A stretch of DNA of 28,374 nucleotides, from assembly GCA_017624795.1 (NCBI GenBank), contig JAGAMJ010000052.1, forward strand, positions 1 through 28,374, in the 5' to 3' direction. Positions 14,921 to 23,303 of this stretch are shown here, piece after piece (the stretch's first letter is position 1; each line of letters begins with the position of its first letter). Below the pieces are notes generated by a model. It made no database searches. It saw only the letters and a program-made list of their open reading frames with translations, and had not been told where the DNA came from. The position numbers and the translations under genes were made by a program. This DNA is from Clostridia bacterium (lineage in GTDB: Bacteria; Bacillota; Clostridia; Oscillospirales; CAG-272).

Positions 14921-15639
14921 CTTCTCTCGCGCGAGGACGCGCTCATCGCGATCAGCAAAAGGCGCAGTAAGCTGAGCAGCCCGACGGCAAGTGCCGCCAC
15001 GTAGGTCATTGCCGCAGCGGAAAGCACCTTGCGTGAGCCCCTCAACTGCTCGTTTGTCATCGTGCCAGACCCTTCAAGGCAGCGCAGCGCGCGGCGGCTT
15101 GCGTTAAATTCAACGGGCAGCGTGACAAGCTGAAAAAACACCGAAAGCGAGAAGGCGGCAATACCCGCCAGCATCAACCAGTCGGCAAAGGTCGAAAGCC
15201 CCGCCATCAAAAGCCCGATAAAGAACAAGGGCATGGCAAGGTTGGAGCCGAGATTGCAGACCGGCACAAGCGCAATGCGAAAGCGCAACGGCACGTAGCC
15301 GTGCGCATCCTGCAAGGCGTGCCCCGCCTCGTGCGCGGCAACGCCCACCACCGCCACGTTATTGCCGTGGTAGACCGCCTCGGAAAGGCGCAGCACCTTG
15401 CGGCGCGGATCGTAATGATCGGAAAGATGGCCGCGAACGATCTCAACGGGGATATGGGAAAGCCCGTTTGCGTCCAACATTCGACGCGCCACCGCAGCGC
15501 CCGTCATATACGTGGGCAACAGATCCCTCGTATAGCGGGAAAAGGTGGACTTGACCTTGAACTGCGCCCAAAGCGTCAGCAAGAAGCCCGGAATGACGAT
15601 CAGGATCGTCCAATCGAACCAAAACCAGCCAAACAGCAT
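14917..15639 (-). CDS. YugP-type membrane zinc metallopeptidase
   Basis: This is a protein of 240 residues. The zinc site AAHEAGHALQ supplies His103, Glu104 and His107, with the third ligand probably further on. Membrane segments are predicted at about 7-27, 127-150, 152-175 and 212-235. It belongs to the Zn_peptidase_2 family, whose substrates are unknown. It often lies next to fmt and rsmB in Clostridia. The start has AGAGG at suitable spacing, 17 bases after fmt. Its presence among translation genes may only reflect co-transcription. Confidence 0.92.
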   Translation of the reverse strand: MLFGWFWFDWTILIVIPGFLLTLWAQFKVKSTFSRYTRDLLPTYMTGAAVARRMLDANGLSHIPVEIVRGHLSDHYDPRRKVLRLSEAVYHGNNVAVVGVAAHEAGHALQDAHGYVPLRFRIALVPVCNLGSNLAMPLFFIGLLMAGLSTFADWLMLAGIAAFSLSVFFQLVTLPVEFNASRRALRCLEGSGTMTNEQLRGSRKVLSAAAMTYVAALAVGLLSLLRLLLIAMSASSRERR

Positions 15640-15656
15640 GGTATACCTCTACTTTC

Positions 15657-16595
15657 TTATCCGAGTTTATCGCCCGTACGAAGCCGCCTGCCTCGGATAT
15701 AATCGGCGGCACTCATGCGTCCCTTGCCCTCGGGCAAAACGCGCAAAAGCTCAATGGTCGTGCCCTCTCCGCAAGTGACGGTAACGGTGTCCTCCAACGC
15801 CAAAACAGTGCCAAAATCCACACCGTCAGGTGCCTTTTTGTCACCGACGCGGCTTTCGATCACTTTAAGCAGCTTTCCGTCGGGCGTGTGTGTAAAGGAA
15901 AGCGGAAAGGGGGAAAGCCCACGGATCTGATCGTGCAGCGCCTTCGCGTTTTTGGAAAAATCAAGCACGCAGTCCGCCTTTTCAATCTTGGCGGCATAAG
16001 TGGCAAGGGCATCGTCCTGCGGGATCGCCGTAAGCGTCCCCTCGCGCAAGCGCGCGAGAGTTTGCAGCAGTGCCTCGGCACCCGCCGCACCGAGCTTATC
16101 GTGAATATCCTTAAAATTATCATTTTCACCGATCGGCACCTTGACCGCCACCAGCATATCGCCCGTGTCAAGCCCTGCCGCCATCTGCATGGTGGTGACA
16201 CCCGTTTCGGTCATACCCTCCATGATCGCGCGCTGCATCGGGGCGGCGCCGCGATAGGCGGGCAGCAGCGACCCGTGCACGTTGATGCAGCCGTATTTTG
16301 GCATATCCAGCACCGATTGCGGCAGGATCTTGCCATACGCCACAACGACAATGAGGTCGGGGGCAAGCGCCGCGAGCTCCGCGTCGAATGCGCCGTTTTT
16401 GAAGGTCTGGGGTTGAAAAACAGGGATCCCCTGCTCAATCGCATAGACCTTCACAGGGGGCGGACAAAGCTCGTACCCTCTGCCCTTCGGCTTGTCGGGC
16501 TGCGTTACAGCACCAATGATAGTTTCCCCCGCTTCGACTAGTGCCTTCAAGGAAAAAAGAGCATATTCGGGGGTACCCATAAACAAAATCCGCAC
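15657..16595 (-). CDS. fmt: Methionyl-tRNA formyltransferase
   Basis: This is a protein of 312 residues that formylates initiator Met-tRNA using 10-formyl-tetrahydrofolate. The GTG start is chosen: MRILFMGTPEYAL is the family N-terminus, GGAGG lies nine bases upstream inside the end of def, and def stops four bases earlier. The catalytic residues are visible: Asn105 and His107 in INVHGSLLPAYRG, and Asp143 in GLDTGDM. The C-terminal tRNA-binding domain is complete. It works as a pair with def, which removes the formyl group after initiation. Confidence 0.97.
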   Translation of the reverse strand: MRILFMGTPEYALFSLKALVEAGETIIGAVTQPDKPKGRGYELCPPPVKVYAIEQGIPVFQPQTFKNGAFDAELAALAPDLIVVVAYGKILPQSVLDMPKYGCINVHGSLLPAYRGAAPMQRAIMEGMTETGVTTMQMAAGLDTGDMLVAVKVPIGENDNFKDIHDKLGAAGAEALLQTLARLREGTLTAIPQDDALATYAAKIEKADCVLDFSKNAKALHDQIRGLSPFPLSFTHTPDGKLLKVIESRVGDKKAPDGVDFGTVLALEDTVTVTCGEGTTIELLRVLPEGKGRMSAADYIRGRRLRTGDKLG

Positions 16596-16599
16596 GATG

Positions 16600-17052
16600 T
16601 CAATCCTCCATATAGGTGGCACGATCCACATAGAGCTTGCCGTCCAGATGATCCAGCTCGTGGCAAAACGCCCGTGCCAGAAGATCCGAGCCGCTCATTT
16701 CAAACACCTCGCCGTGGCGGTTGGTCGCCCGCACCGTTACGTGCCGCGGGCGCTTGACGACGCCTTGGCGTCCCGGAACGGAAAGGCAGCCCTCGGGTCC
16801 CTCCTGCTCACCCGCGGTGGCGATGATCTTGGGATTGATCAGCTCGATCACCTTTCCCTGCTCGACCTCGATCACCACGATGCGGCGTAAGATCCCCACC
16901 TGGGGTGCCGCAAGTCCGCAGCCGTCGGCGGCACGCATCGTTTCGGTCATATCGTCAAGCAGCGTCAGAATACGGGGGGTGATCTCCTCAACGGGGCGGC
17001 AGACCTTGCGCAGCACCTCGTCCCCTATCTTGCGAATTTGTAATTTAGCCAT
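16600..17052 (-). CDS. def: Peptide deformylase
   Basis: This is a 150-residue Fe(II)-dependent enzyme that removes the formyl group from new proteins. All three family motifs are present: GCGLAAPQVG (44-53), EGCLS with metal ligand Cys89, and HELDH (131-135) with two metal histidines and the catalytic Glu132. The start follows a perfect AGGAGG. It lies 41 bases after priA and four before fmt. Confidence 0.98.
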   Translation of the reverse strand: MAKLQIRKIGDEVLRKVCRPVEEITPRILTLLDDMTETMRAADGCGLAAPQVGILRRIVVIEVEQGKVIELINPKIIATAGEQEGPEGCLSVPGRQGVVKRPRHVTVRATNRHGEVFEMSGSDLLARAFCHELDHLDGKLYVDRATYMED

Positions 17053-17093
17053 AGCTCCTCCTTGGTTTCACTCACCTATGTTATGCACGTCCG

Positions 17094-19574
17094 TCAAAGC
17101 GCGGACGGATTGAAATCGACCGACAAAAGCGGCACGCCGTTCCCCTGCTTTTGGAATACCGAAAGGATCTCGGCAAACAGTGCCCGCGTGCGCTTTGTAA
17201 GCTTGCATTTGATCACCATGCGCATACGGTACTGACCGTCGGCACGGTAAACGGGGGCTTCAAACGGTCCGAAGGCGATCAGCTTCACGTCGCTGTACGT
17301 TCCCGCAACGCGTCGGGCAAGCTCGTCGGAAAGCGCCTTTGCCGCAAGCATCAGCTCGCGCTCGTCCCTGTGCGAGAGCGTGAGCAGCGCGATATCGCAA
17401 AAGGGCGGAAAAACAAGCAGCCGCCGCAATTTGATCTCGCGCTCGTAAAAGGTTTCGTAATCCTGCTGACAGGAAAGACGGATCACGTCGTGATCGGGAT
17501 TGCAGGTCTGAATGACCGCAACGCCCTTCTTTTGTGCGCGCCCTGCCCTGCCGATCACCTGCGTGAGCATTGAGAAGGTGCGCTCCGAGGCGCGGTAGTC
17601 GTCCAGATAGAGCGACGCGTCCGCCATCAGCACACCCACCAGCGTCACGTCCGGGAAATCGTGCCCCTTGGTCACCATCTGCGTGCCGAGCAGCACGTCC
17701 GCCTCGTGACGGCGGAAGGCGCCAAGCAGCTCGTCGTAGGAAAAACGCGTGCCCGTGGTGTCGGTATCCATACGCAGCACCTTGGCGTCTGTAAGCAGCT
17801 CGCCAAGCTCCTGCTCGACGCGCTGCGTGCCGTAGCCCAGCCGCGCGAGATGCTCCGAGCCGCAGGAGGGACAAAGCCGCGGCAGTGGCTGCCGTCTGCC
17901 GCAGATATGGCAGACCATATACCCGTCCTCATACGTGCCCTTTTTCACGTGATACGTCAGCGACACGCTGCAAGACGGACACGTCACCGCCTTGCCGCAG
18001 GAACGGCAGGACACCACGTGATTGTAGCCCCTGCGATTGAGGAACAGGATCGCCTGCTCGCCTGCCGACACGTTGCGCTTCAATGCCTCGGTCAGCTGTG
18101 CGCCAAGCGGGGAAAGGTTTCCTCCGCCCGGCTCGCCGCGCATATCGGCGATCTGCACCTCGGGCAGCTGTGCGCCCGCGTGGCGGTGCTTTAATTTGAG
18201 CAGGGTATAGCGCCCCTCGGTGGCGCGCTGATAGCTTTCCAGCGACGGGGTGGCAGAGCACATCAGCAGCGTCGCCTTATGATGCGCGCAGCGGAAGCGC
18301 GCCACGTCCCGCGCGTGGTATTTGGGGTTCATATCCGATTTATAGGTGTGCTCGTGCTCCTCGTCCATCACGATCAGCCCAAGGTTCTTCACGGGTGCAA
18401 AAACCGCGGAACGGGTACCAACGACCACGTCCGCCTCGCCCGCCAGAACGCGGTGATAGGTATCCATACGCTCACCGGGATTCAGTGCCGAGTGCATCAC
18501 GGCAACGCGGTTGCCGTAGCGCGAGCAAAAGATCGAAAGCGATTGCGGCGTGAGCGCGATCTCGGGCAGCAGTACGATCACACCTCGCCCGCGTTTCAGC
18601 ATCTCGTCAATGGTGCGCAGCATCACGCAGGTCTTGCCGCTGCCCGTCACGCCGTGCAGCAGCACGCCGTGGGGCTCGCCGTCGCCCGCAAGGCGTTCCA
18701 GCTTGTCAAACGCCGCCTGCTGCTCCTCATTGAGAACCAGCGCATCGGGGGTAGCGTCCCCCTCGGGGACGGCATAGGGGTTTCGATAGCAGCGCTCGGC
18801 GCGTCTTTCGATCAGTCCGTGCGCCAGCAGCGCGTCGGTCTGCTGCTTTCCGCAGCCCTTTTGCCGCAGCAGCTCTGCCGTGATCTCACCCTCCAACAAA
18901 AGAGAGAGCGCCGTCCTTTGCTTTTCGCCAAGTCGGGGCTTTTTCAAGCTGCCCGCGATCAGCGCCTCGGCGACCTCGCGCGACACGGCAAGCGAGAAAT
19001 ACACGCTCTCGCGCTCTGCCATGGCGTTTTTTTCGGCAAGCTCTCTTGCAACAAGGCGCAAGCGGCACAAATGGGCAAGATCTTTCTCGGTTTCGGCGCC
19101 AAATCGGTTTTTCAGGGCATCGGCGCTCGCTTTCCCGACCTTGTCAAGATGCGAGAGCAAAAAAGCTTCGCTGACCGACAGCTTTCGCACGTCCCCCACC
19201 GCCCTGTCGGTGCGGCGGTATTGCTCGGTAAGCCCGGACAGCGCCCCCGACGGGATCATCGCGTGGACCGCGTCACCCGTGGTGCAAAGCGTCTGCTCGC
19301 GCAAAAAGTCGACCAAACCCAGCATTTCCGAAGAAAGAGAGATGCGCGGCGTTGTGACCGAGTGAATGGGCTTGGTAACGGCAAGCGCGGGATCGCGCTC
19401 GGTCTGTGCGACGACCAGCCCCATGCGGCGGCGGTTTCCGCCACCAAAGGGCACGGTCACAAAGCTGCCGGGGCGCACCTCGCCCGAAAGCTCCTGTGGC
19501 ACGCTGTAATCATATTCTTTATCCAAAAAAAGGGGGGCGTCCAGCAGTCTGACCTTTACATAGCGTTCCTGCAT
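17094..19574 (-). CDS. priA: Primosomal helicase PriA
   Basis: This is a protein of 826 residues, rather long for the family. It binds stalled or repaired forks and reloads the replicative helicase. An N-terminal 3'-end-binding domain and a winged-helix region precede the helicase core. Walker A GVTGSGKT lies at 308-315 and DEEH at 404-407. Eight zinc-binding cysteines (523, 526, 532, 535, 555, 558, 568, 571) bind two zincs. Helicase motifs such as GTQMVTKGHDFP and QVIGRAGR follow. The start has GGGGGGAA close upstream. It follows rpoZ by 64 bases. Confidence 0.98.
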   Translation of the reverse strand: MQERYVKVRLLDAPLFLDKEYDYSVPQELSGEVRPGSFVTVPFGGGNRRRMGLVVAQTERDPALAVTKPIHSVTTPRISLSSEMLGLVDFLREQTLCTTGDAVHAMIPSGALSGLTEQYRRTDRAVGDVRKLSVSEAFLLSHLDKVGKASADALKNRFGAETEKDLAHLCRLRLVARELAEKNAMAERESVYFSLAVSREVAEALIAGSLKKPRLGEKQRTALSLLLEGEITAELLRQKGCGKQQTDALLAHGLIERRAERCYRNPYAVPEGDATPDALVLNEEQQAAFDKLERLAGDGEPHGVLLHGVTGSGKTCVMLRTIDEMLKRGRGVIVLLPEIALTPQSLSIFCSRYGNRVAVMHSALNPGERMDTYHRVLAGEADVVVGTRSAVFAPVKNLGLIVMDEEHEHTYKSDMNPKYHARDVARFRCAHHKATLLMCSATPSLESYQRATEGRYTLLKLKHRHAGAQLPEVQIADMRGEPGGGNLSPLGAQLTEALKRNVSAGEQAILFLNRRGYNHVVSCRSCGKAVTCPSCSVSLTYHVKKGTYEDGYMVCHICGRRQPLPRLCPSCGSEHLARLGYGTQRVEQELGELLTDAKVLRMDTDTTGTRFSYDELLGAFRRHEADVLLGTQMVTKGHDFPDVTLVGVLMADASLYLDDYRASERTFSMLTQVIGRAGRAQKKGVAVIQTCNPDHDVIRLSCQQDYETFYEREIKLRRLLVFPPFCDIALLTLSHRDERELMLAAKALSDELARRVAGTYSDVKLIAFGPFEAPVYRADGQYRMRMVIKCKLTKRTRALFAEILSVFQKQGNGVPLLSVDFNPSAL

Positions 19575-19638
19575 GGTATTTCCCCCCTTTTTTTACAGTC
19601 GATCGGTCAAATGACCTTTTTCAAGCGTATCTGCCCCG

Positions 19639-19938
19639 TCAATCCTCGATCAGGATCTCGTCCTCTTGCACCTCGGGCGCGTCCACGATCTCGTACTCGC
19701 CCTTGTGAATGCTGTTGATGGCGTTCTTCACCGCCTTCTCGTTTGCAAGCGCAGGATCGATCATCGACGCGATGGTGGAGGACGAGCCCTCCTTCGTGCC
19801 GGTCAGCGCGCTTTCTGCCGCAGAGCGCTGCTTGACGTATTCATCGGTGATCAGTCGCGCGCACTTTGCGGTCGCGATTGCAAGCTGATAGCGGTTGTAA
19901 TTGCCCTTCGTCAATTCCTGAATGGTGGGATAGATCAT
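19639..19938 (-). CDS. rpoZ: RNA polymerase subunit omega
   Basis: This is a 99-residue protein. The core NRYQLAIATAKCARLI is the omega signature that wraps the C-terminal tail of beta-prime and helps polymerase assembly. Downstream of this core the protein has a Ser/Thr-rich stretch and an acidic tail. It follows gmk, as in most Firmicutes, with a 53-base gap. Confidence 0.93.
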   Translation of the reverse strand: MIYPTIQELTKGNYNRYQLAIATAKCARLITDEYVKQRSAAESALTGTKEGSSSTIASMIDPALANEKAVKNAINSIHKGEYEIVDAPEVQEDEILIED

Positions 19939-19991
19939 GTTCTCATTACTCCTTTTATGTCGATAATATATTTTTTTACAAACGGGTGATT

Positions 19992-20612
19992 TTATTCGGC
20001 GCTTCCGAAATACGAGCCGGCGACGTCACCCTGACGCCGTACGGCGCACTCCTCGGCGCGCACGATGGCGCGGATATCCTCCGCGGTCTTATCCGCCATA
20101 CCGTCGTGATTGTAGACCACGTAGTCGTAATCCCCCACGTGGGTGATCTCGTTTTTGGTCTGTGCAAGCCGCGCAAGGATCTTTTCCTCGCTTTCGGTGC
20201 CGCGTCCGCGAAGGCGTGCCTCCTGTACGGCAAAGGACGGGGGCAGCAGCATAATGGTCACCGCCTGCGGGTAGACCTTTTTGACGTTGCAAGCACCCTC
20301 GACCTCGATTTCAAGCAAGAGGTTGCAGCCGCTTGCAAGCACCTCCTCGGCTTCCTTTTTGGGCGTGCCGTAGTAGTTGCCGCAATACTCGGTCCATTCC
20401 AGCATTTCCCCCTTTTCGATCCGCGCTTCAAACGCTTCTCTTGTGAGGAAATGATAGTTGACACCGTCCACCTCGCCCGGGCGCGGCGCACGGGTGGTCG
20501 CCGATACCGAGTATCGGTAGTTTTTATCCTTGATCAGATCGGAAAGCACCGTGCCCTTGCCGCTGCCGGCAGGACCCGATACCACGATCAGCAGTCCGTT
20601 CTTGTGTTCCAT
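19992..20612 (-). CDS. gmk: Guanylate kinase
   Basis: This is a protein of 206 residues that phosphorylates GMP to GDP. The P-loop GPAGSGKGT lies at 13-21. The GMP-binding segment has SVSATTRAPRPGE and VDGVNYHF, and the later part has EIEVEGACNVKK. Length and order match the family. The gene sits in the usual yicC-remA-gmk-rpoZ run. Confidence 0.98.
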   Translation of the reverse strand: MEHKNGLLIVVSGPAGSGKGTVLSDLIKDKNYRYSVSATTRAPRPGEVDGVNYHFLTREAFEARIEKGEMLEWTEYCGNYYGTPKKEAEEVLASGCNLLLEIEVEGACNVKKVYPQAVTIMLLPPSFAVQEARLRGRGTESEEKILARLAQTKNEITHVGDYDYVVYNHDGMADKTAEDIRAIVRAEECAVRRQGDVAGSYFGSAE

Positions 20613-20633
20613 TTTTGTTCAAAAAGGAAGCCG

Positions 20634-20912
20634 TCAGGGCTCCTGTGCCTCCTCGTCGTCGTCAGCGTCCTCCAGCGTATCGTCATCCAGACGGTTGGCG
20701 ATGGTTTCCGCCTGAATGGCGGAAAGGATCACGTGCTCGCTGTCGGTGATGATCACCGCACGCGTGCGGCGTCCGCAGGTCACGTCAATGGTACGGCCGT
20801 CGTCCTTGGCGTCCTGGATCAAACGCTTGATGGGGGCGGAATCCGAGCTGACCAGCGCCACGATGCGGTCCACTGCCACCATATTACCAAAGCCGATGTT
20901 GATGAATTTCAT
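20634..20912 (-). CDS. remA: RemA/DUF370 family DNA-binding regulator
   Basis: This is a protein of 92 residues. MKFINIGFGNMVAVDRIVA is the family N-terminus. The start at 20912 is preferred over an in-frame GTG three codons upstream because AGAGGTG is well spaced for it. In Bacillus subtilis RemA activates biofilm matrix and osmoprotection genes by binding repeated sites as a multimer. The conserved core TCGRRTRAVIITDS is present. An acidic tail ends the protein. The matrix function in this host is an inference from the family. Confidence 0.93.
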   Translation of the reverse strand: MKFINIGFGNMVAVDRIVALVSSDSAPIKRLIQDAKDDGRTIDVTCGRRTRAVIITDSEHVILSAIQAETIANRLDDDTLEDADDDEEAQEP

Positions 20913-20924
20913 TGTTTGCACCTC

Positions 20925-21812
20925 TTATTCAATGTTCTGTATCTGCTCGCGGATCTTTTCCAGCGTGCATTTGATCTCAACCACTTCAAGCGCCACCGCG
21001 GCATCAAGACATTTTGAGCCGATGGTGTTTGCTTCGCGGTTCATTTCCTGCATCAGAAAGTCAAGCTTTCTGCCCGTTCCCTCGCCCTTTGCCATTTCCT
21101 CAAAGGAGTCAAGATGGGACGAAAGGCGCACCACCTCCTCGTCAATGGCGATGCGATCCGCATAGACCGCACATTCGGTGAGGAGCCGCCCTTCATCGGG
21201 GGTGTAGCCGCTCTCGGCAAGCGCTTCGCGCATGCGGGCGGTCAGACGCTCGCGATAACGCGCGACGTCCCCCGACGCGATCCCCTTGATCCGTTCAAGG
21301 GCTTCGCGAATGCTTTGTAATTTTTCCCGAATATCGGCTTCAAGCCGCTTGCCCTCTGCCTCGCGGGCAAGCAAAAAGCCGTCGGTCGCAGCTTCAAGCG
21401 CTTCAAGGACGTGCGTCCAAAGAAGCTCAACGTCAAGCTCGTTGCCCTCCTTCACGAACAGCTCCTCGCGCTGTGCCAGCTGCATCACGCTGATGTCGTC
21501 GGCAACCCCGAACTCATCGCGCAGGGCGCGCAACGCCGCGATGTATTCGGCTGCCGCCTTGCGGTCAAGGGCAAGCGCCCCCTCCCGGTCGCCGTTCAGA
21601 TCGGCGCTCACCGTGACGTCAACCTTGCCCCGCAGAATCCCACGGGATTGCAGATAGGGCTTCACGCGCGGTTCAAGTGCGCCAAGCGTGCGGGGGATAC
21701 GCACGCCGCAATCAAGGAATCGGCTGTTGACCGACCGAAGCTCCACCGTCACGCTTCCGCCGTCAAAGACCGCCTCGGCGCGACCAAAGCCCGTCATGCT
21801 TTTCATCTGCAT
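20925..21812 (-). CDS. yicC: YicC-family endoribonuclease
   Basis: This is a protein of 295 residues with the family N-terminus MKSMTGFGRAE and the C-terminus FLMQEMNREANTIGSK. It has the YicC N domain and the DUF1732 C-terminal domain. Members act as RNA-cleaving enzymes in Escherichia coli. The start is preceded by AGGAGGGG; a second Met two codons in is possible. It is the first gene of the 13-gene operon, behind the consensus promoter at 21851-21879. Confidence 0.95.
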   Translation of the reverse strand: MQMKSMTGFGRAEAVFDGGSVTVELRSVNSRFLDCGVRIPRTLGALEPRVKPYLQSRGILRGKVDVTVSADLNGDREGALALDRKAAAEYIAALRALRDEFGVADDISVMQLAQREELFVKEGNELDVELLWTHVLEALEAATDGFLLAREAEGKRLEADIREKLQSIREALERIKGIASGDVARYRERLTARMREALAESGYTPDEGRLLTECAVYADRIAIDEEVVRLSSHLDSFEEMAKGEGTGRKLDFLMQEMNREANTIGSKCLDAAVALEVVEIKCTLEKIREQIQNIE

Positions 21813-21850
21813 TTCCCCTCCTGCCTCTATTCGATAAATATACAGGTTAT

Positions 21851-21879
21851 ATTATAATATAAAAAAAACGGTTTGTCAA
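21851..21879 (-). promoter_or_regulatory. Perfect consensus promoter of the large operon
   Basis: On the minus strand TTGACA (21879-21874) is followed after exactly 17 bases by TATAAT (21856-21851), with an eight-T tract in the spacer. It lies about 40 bases upstream of yicC and drives the run from yicC through thiN. Confidence 0.85.
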
Positions 21880-21942
21880 CGCATCAGGGGAAACTTTTAA
21901 AGAAAAATTTACCGCCTTTTTCAAGAAAATTCGCAAAACCCC

Positions 21943-21971
21943 TTGCAAAGTACGCCATAATATAGTAAAAT
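21943..21971 (+). promoter_or_regulatory. Promoter for efp
   Basis: TTGCAA (21943-21948) is followed after 17 bases by TAAAAT (21966-21971), giving a leader of about 62 bases. Confidence 0.65.
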
Positions 21972-22040
21972 ATATTGTGAATAAGCGGGCGCACCGTCGC
22001 CCCTATATCGGATAGATTATAATTCGGAGGTATAACACAC

Positions 22041-22601
22041 ATGGTAGTAGCAGGCGATTTTAAGAACGGTATCACGTTTGACGACGGTCAGGGCAACGTA
22101 TTGCAGGTCGTTGAGTTCCAGCACGTTAAGCCCGGCAAGGGTGCCGCTTTCGTGCGCACCAAGCTCAAAAACGTCATCACGGGCGCGGTCATCGAAAAGA
22201 CCTTCAACCCCACCGATAAGTTCGAGAACGCGTATATCGAGCGCAAGGATATGCAGTATTCCTACAACGACGGCGATCTGTATTATTTTATGGATATGGA
22301 AAGCTTCGATATGCTGCCGTTGAACAGCGACAAGCTGCCCGACAGCTTCAAGTTCGTCAAAGAGGAAATGATGTGCAAGATCGTATCCTACAAGGGCAAC
22401 GTCTTTGGCGTAGAGCCCCCCACATTCGTTGAGCTCGCTGTTTCGCAGACCGACCCCGGCTTTGCAGGCAACACCGCCACCAACACCTTGAAGCCCGCCA
22501 CCCTGGAAACCGGCGCCGAGATCAAGGTTCCCCTGTTTATCAACGAGGGCGACGTGTTGAAGATCGACACCCGTACGGGCGAGTACCTCTCCCGCGCATA
22601 A
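22041..22601 (+). CDS. efp: Translation elongation factor P
   Basis: This is a protein of 186 residues. It relieves ribosome stalling at polyproline runs. The N-terminal KOW-like domain carries the loop VKPGKGAAF with Lys33 at the tip where other bacteria place a modification. Two OB domains follow, ending in IDTRTGEYLSRA, the typical C-terminus. The start has GGAGG about ten bases upstream. It is co-transcribed with the next gene, 22 bases away. Confidence 0.98.
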   Translation: MVVAGDFKNGITFDDGQGNVLQVVEFQHVKPGKGAAFVRTKLKNVITGAVIEKTFNPTDKFENAYIERKDMQYSYNDGDLYYFMDMESFDMLPLNSDKLPDSFKFVKEEMMCKIVSYKGNVFGVEPPTFVELAVSQTDPGFAGNTATNTLKPATLETGAEIKVPLFINEGDVLKIDTRTGEYLSRA

Positions 22602-22623
22602 TCAAATCATAAGGAGAAGCGCT

Positions 22624-23034
22624 ATGAAAATGACTGAAAAAGCTGCATACTTGAAGGGCCTTGCAGACGGTCTGGATTACGATAAGACCACCAAGGAGGG
22701 CAAGCTGATCGCAGCGCTCCTCGATGTGGTCGACGCCCTTGCCGAGAAGGTCGACGGACTGGACTATGACGTGCAGGAGCTGAACGACTACGTTGAGGAG
22801 CTGGACGAGGATCTGGGCGACGTTGAGGAGCTTCTTTACGACGACGAGGACGAGGATTACTGCGACGGCGATTGTGACGGCTGCGACGGCTGTGACGATT
22901 ACGACATGGAGGACACCTTCGAGGTAGAATGCCCCAAGTGCGGCGACACCATCTGCTTTGATGAGAGCATCGATCCCGAAAACCTCATCTGCCCCGCCTG
23001 CGGTGAAAAGATCACCTGCAAGTGCGAGGAATAA
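22624..23034 (+). CDS. CD1247-type acidic zinc-ribbon protein
   Basis: This is a protein of 136 residues. The N-terminal 60 residues are helical and match the CD1247 N-terminal domain (EKAAYLKGLADGL). A very acidic linker with four cysteines (80, 84, 87, 90) follows. A zinc ribbon (Cys103, Cys106, Cys123, Cys126) comes next, and a Cys-Lys-Cys tail ends the protein. The ribosome site AAGGAG precedes the start. Its role is unknown. It shares the efp transcript. Confidence 0.9.
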   Translation: MKMTEKAAYLKGLADGLDYDKTTKEGKLIAALLDVVDALAEKVDGLDYDVQELNDYVEELDEDLGDVEELLYDDEDEDYCDGDCDGCDGCDDYDMEDTFEVECPKCGDTICFDESIDPENLICPACGEKITCKCEE

Positions 23035-23052
23035 TGCATTAAAACAGGAAAA

Positions 23053-23100
23053 CCCTGTACCGTTTGGCGATTTTCGTGCCAAACGGTACAGGGCTTTTTT
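23053..23100 (+). terminator. Intrinsic terminator of the efp operon
   Basis: A perfect 16-base-pair stem (23053-23068 with 23078-23093) is followed by a T-run from 23095. On the minus strand the stem is also followed by T-rich sequence, so it may stop tcdA read-through too. Confidence 0.9.
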
Positions 23101-23136
23101 ATTTTTACTTAAACGCCATGTCGCGCCAACGCCCCC

Positions 23137-23303
23137 TGCTCCGACAAAAAGCAAGCCAGATTATGGCGCTCAATCTCGCCAAGGCGAGATAGTGAAGTTT
23201 GCTGCGCAAACATTCACCGGAGCAGGCGGACGATGCGTAGCTGATCTACGTCAAGTTCGTCTGCGAGGAGCAACGACGTATGGCGCCGCTTATTGTCGGA
23301 GCA
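23137..23303. repeat. Palindromic element fused to the 3' end of tcdA
   Basis: An 11-base inverted repeat, TGCTCCGACAA (23137-23147) and TTGTCGGAGCA (23293-23303), bounds 167 bases. Inside are three hairpins: 23173-23180/23183-23190, 23192-23201/23207-23217 (one bulge), and 23226-23233/23257-23264 with inner stem 23236-23240/23246-23250. The right arm encodes the last residues of TcdA (Leu-Leu-Arg-Gln), and the stop codon lies just inside it. It resembles a small non-autonomous mobile element or REP-like unit. No second copy is in this window, and no clear target duplication is seen. Confidence 0.5.

Noticed and set aside
13481..15004. A 507-codon open frame on the + strand
   Set aside because: It lies opposite rsmB and the ends of its neighbours and encodes a low-complexity basic product without a start signal.
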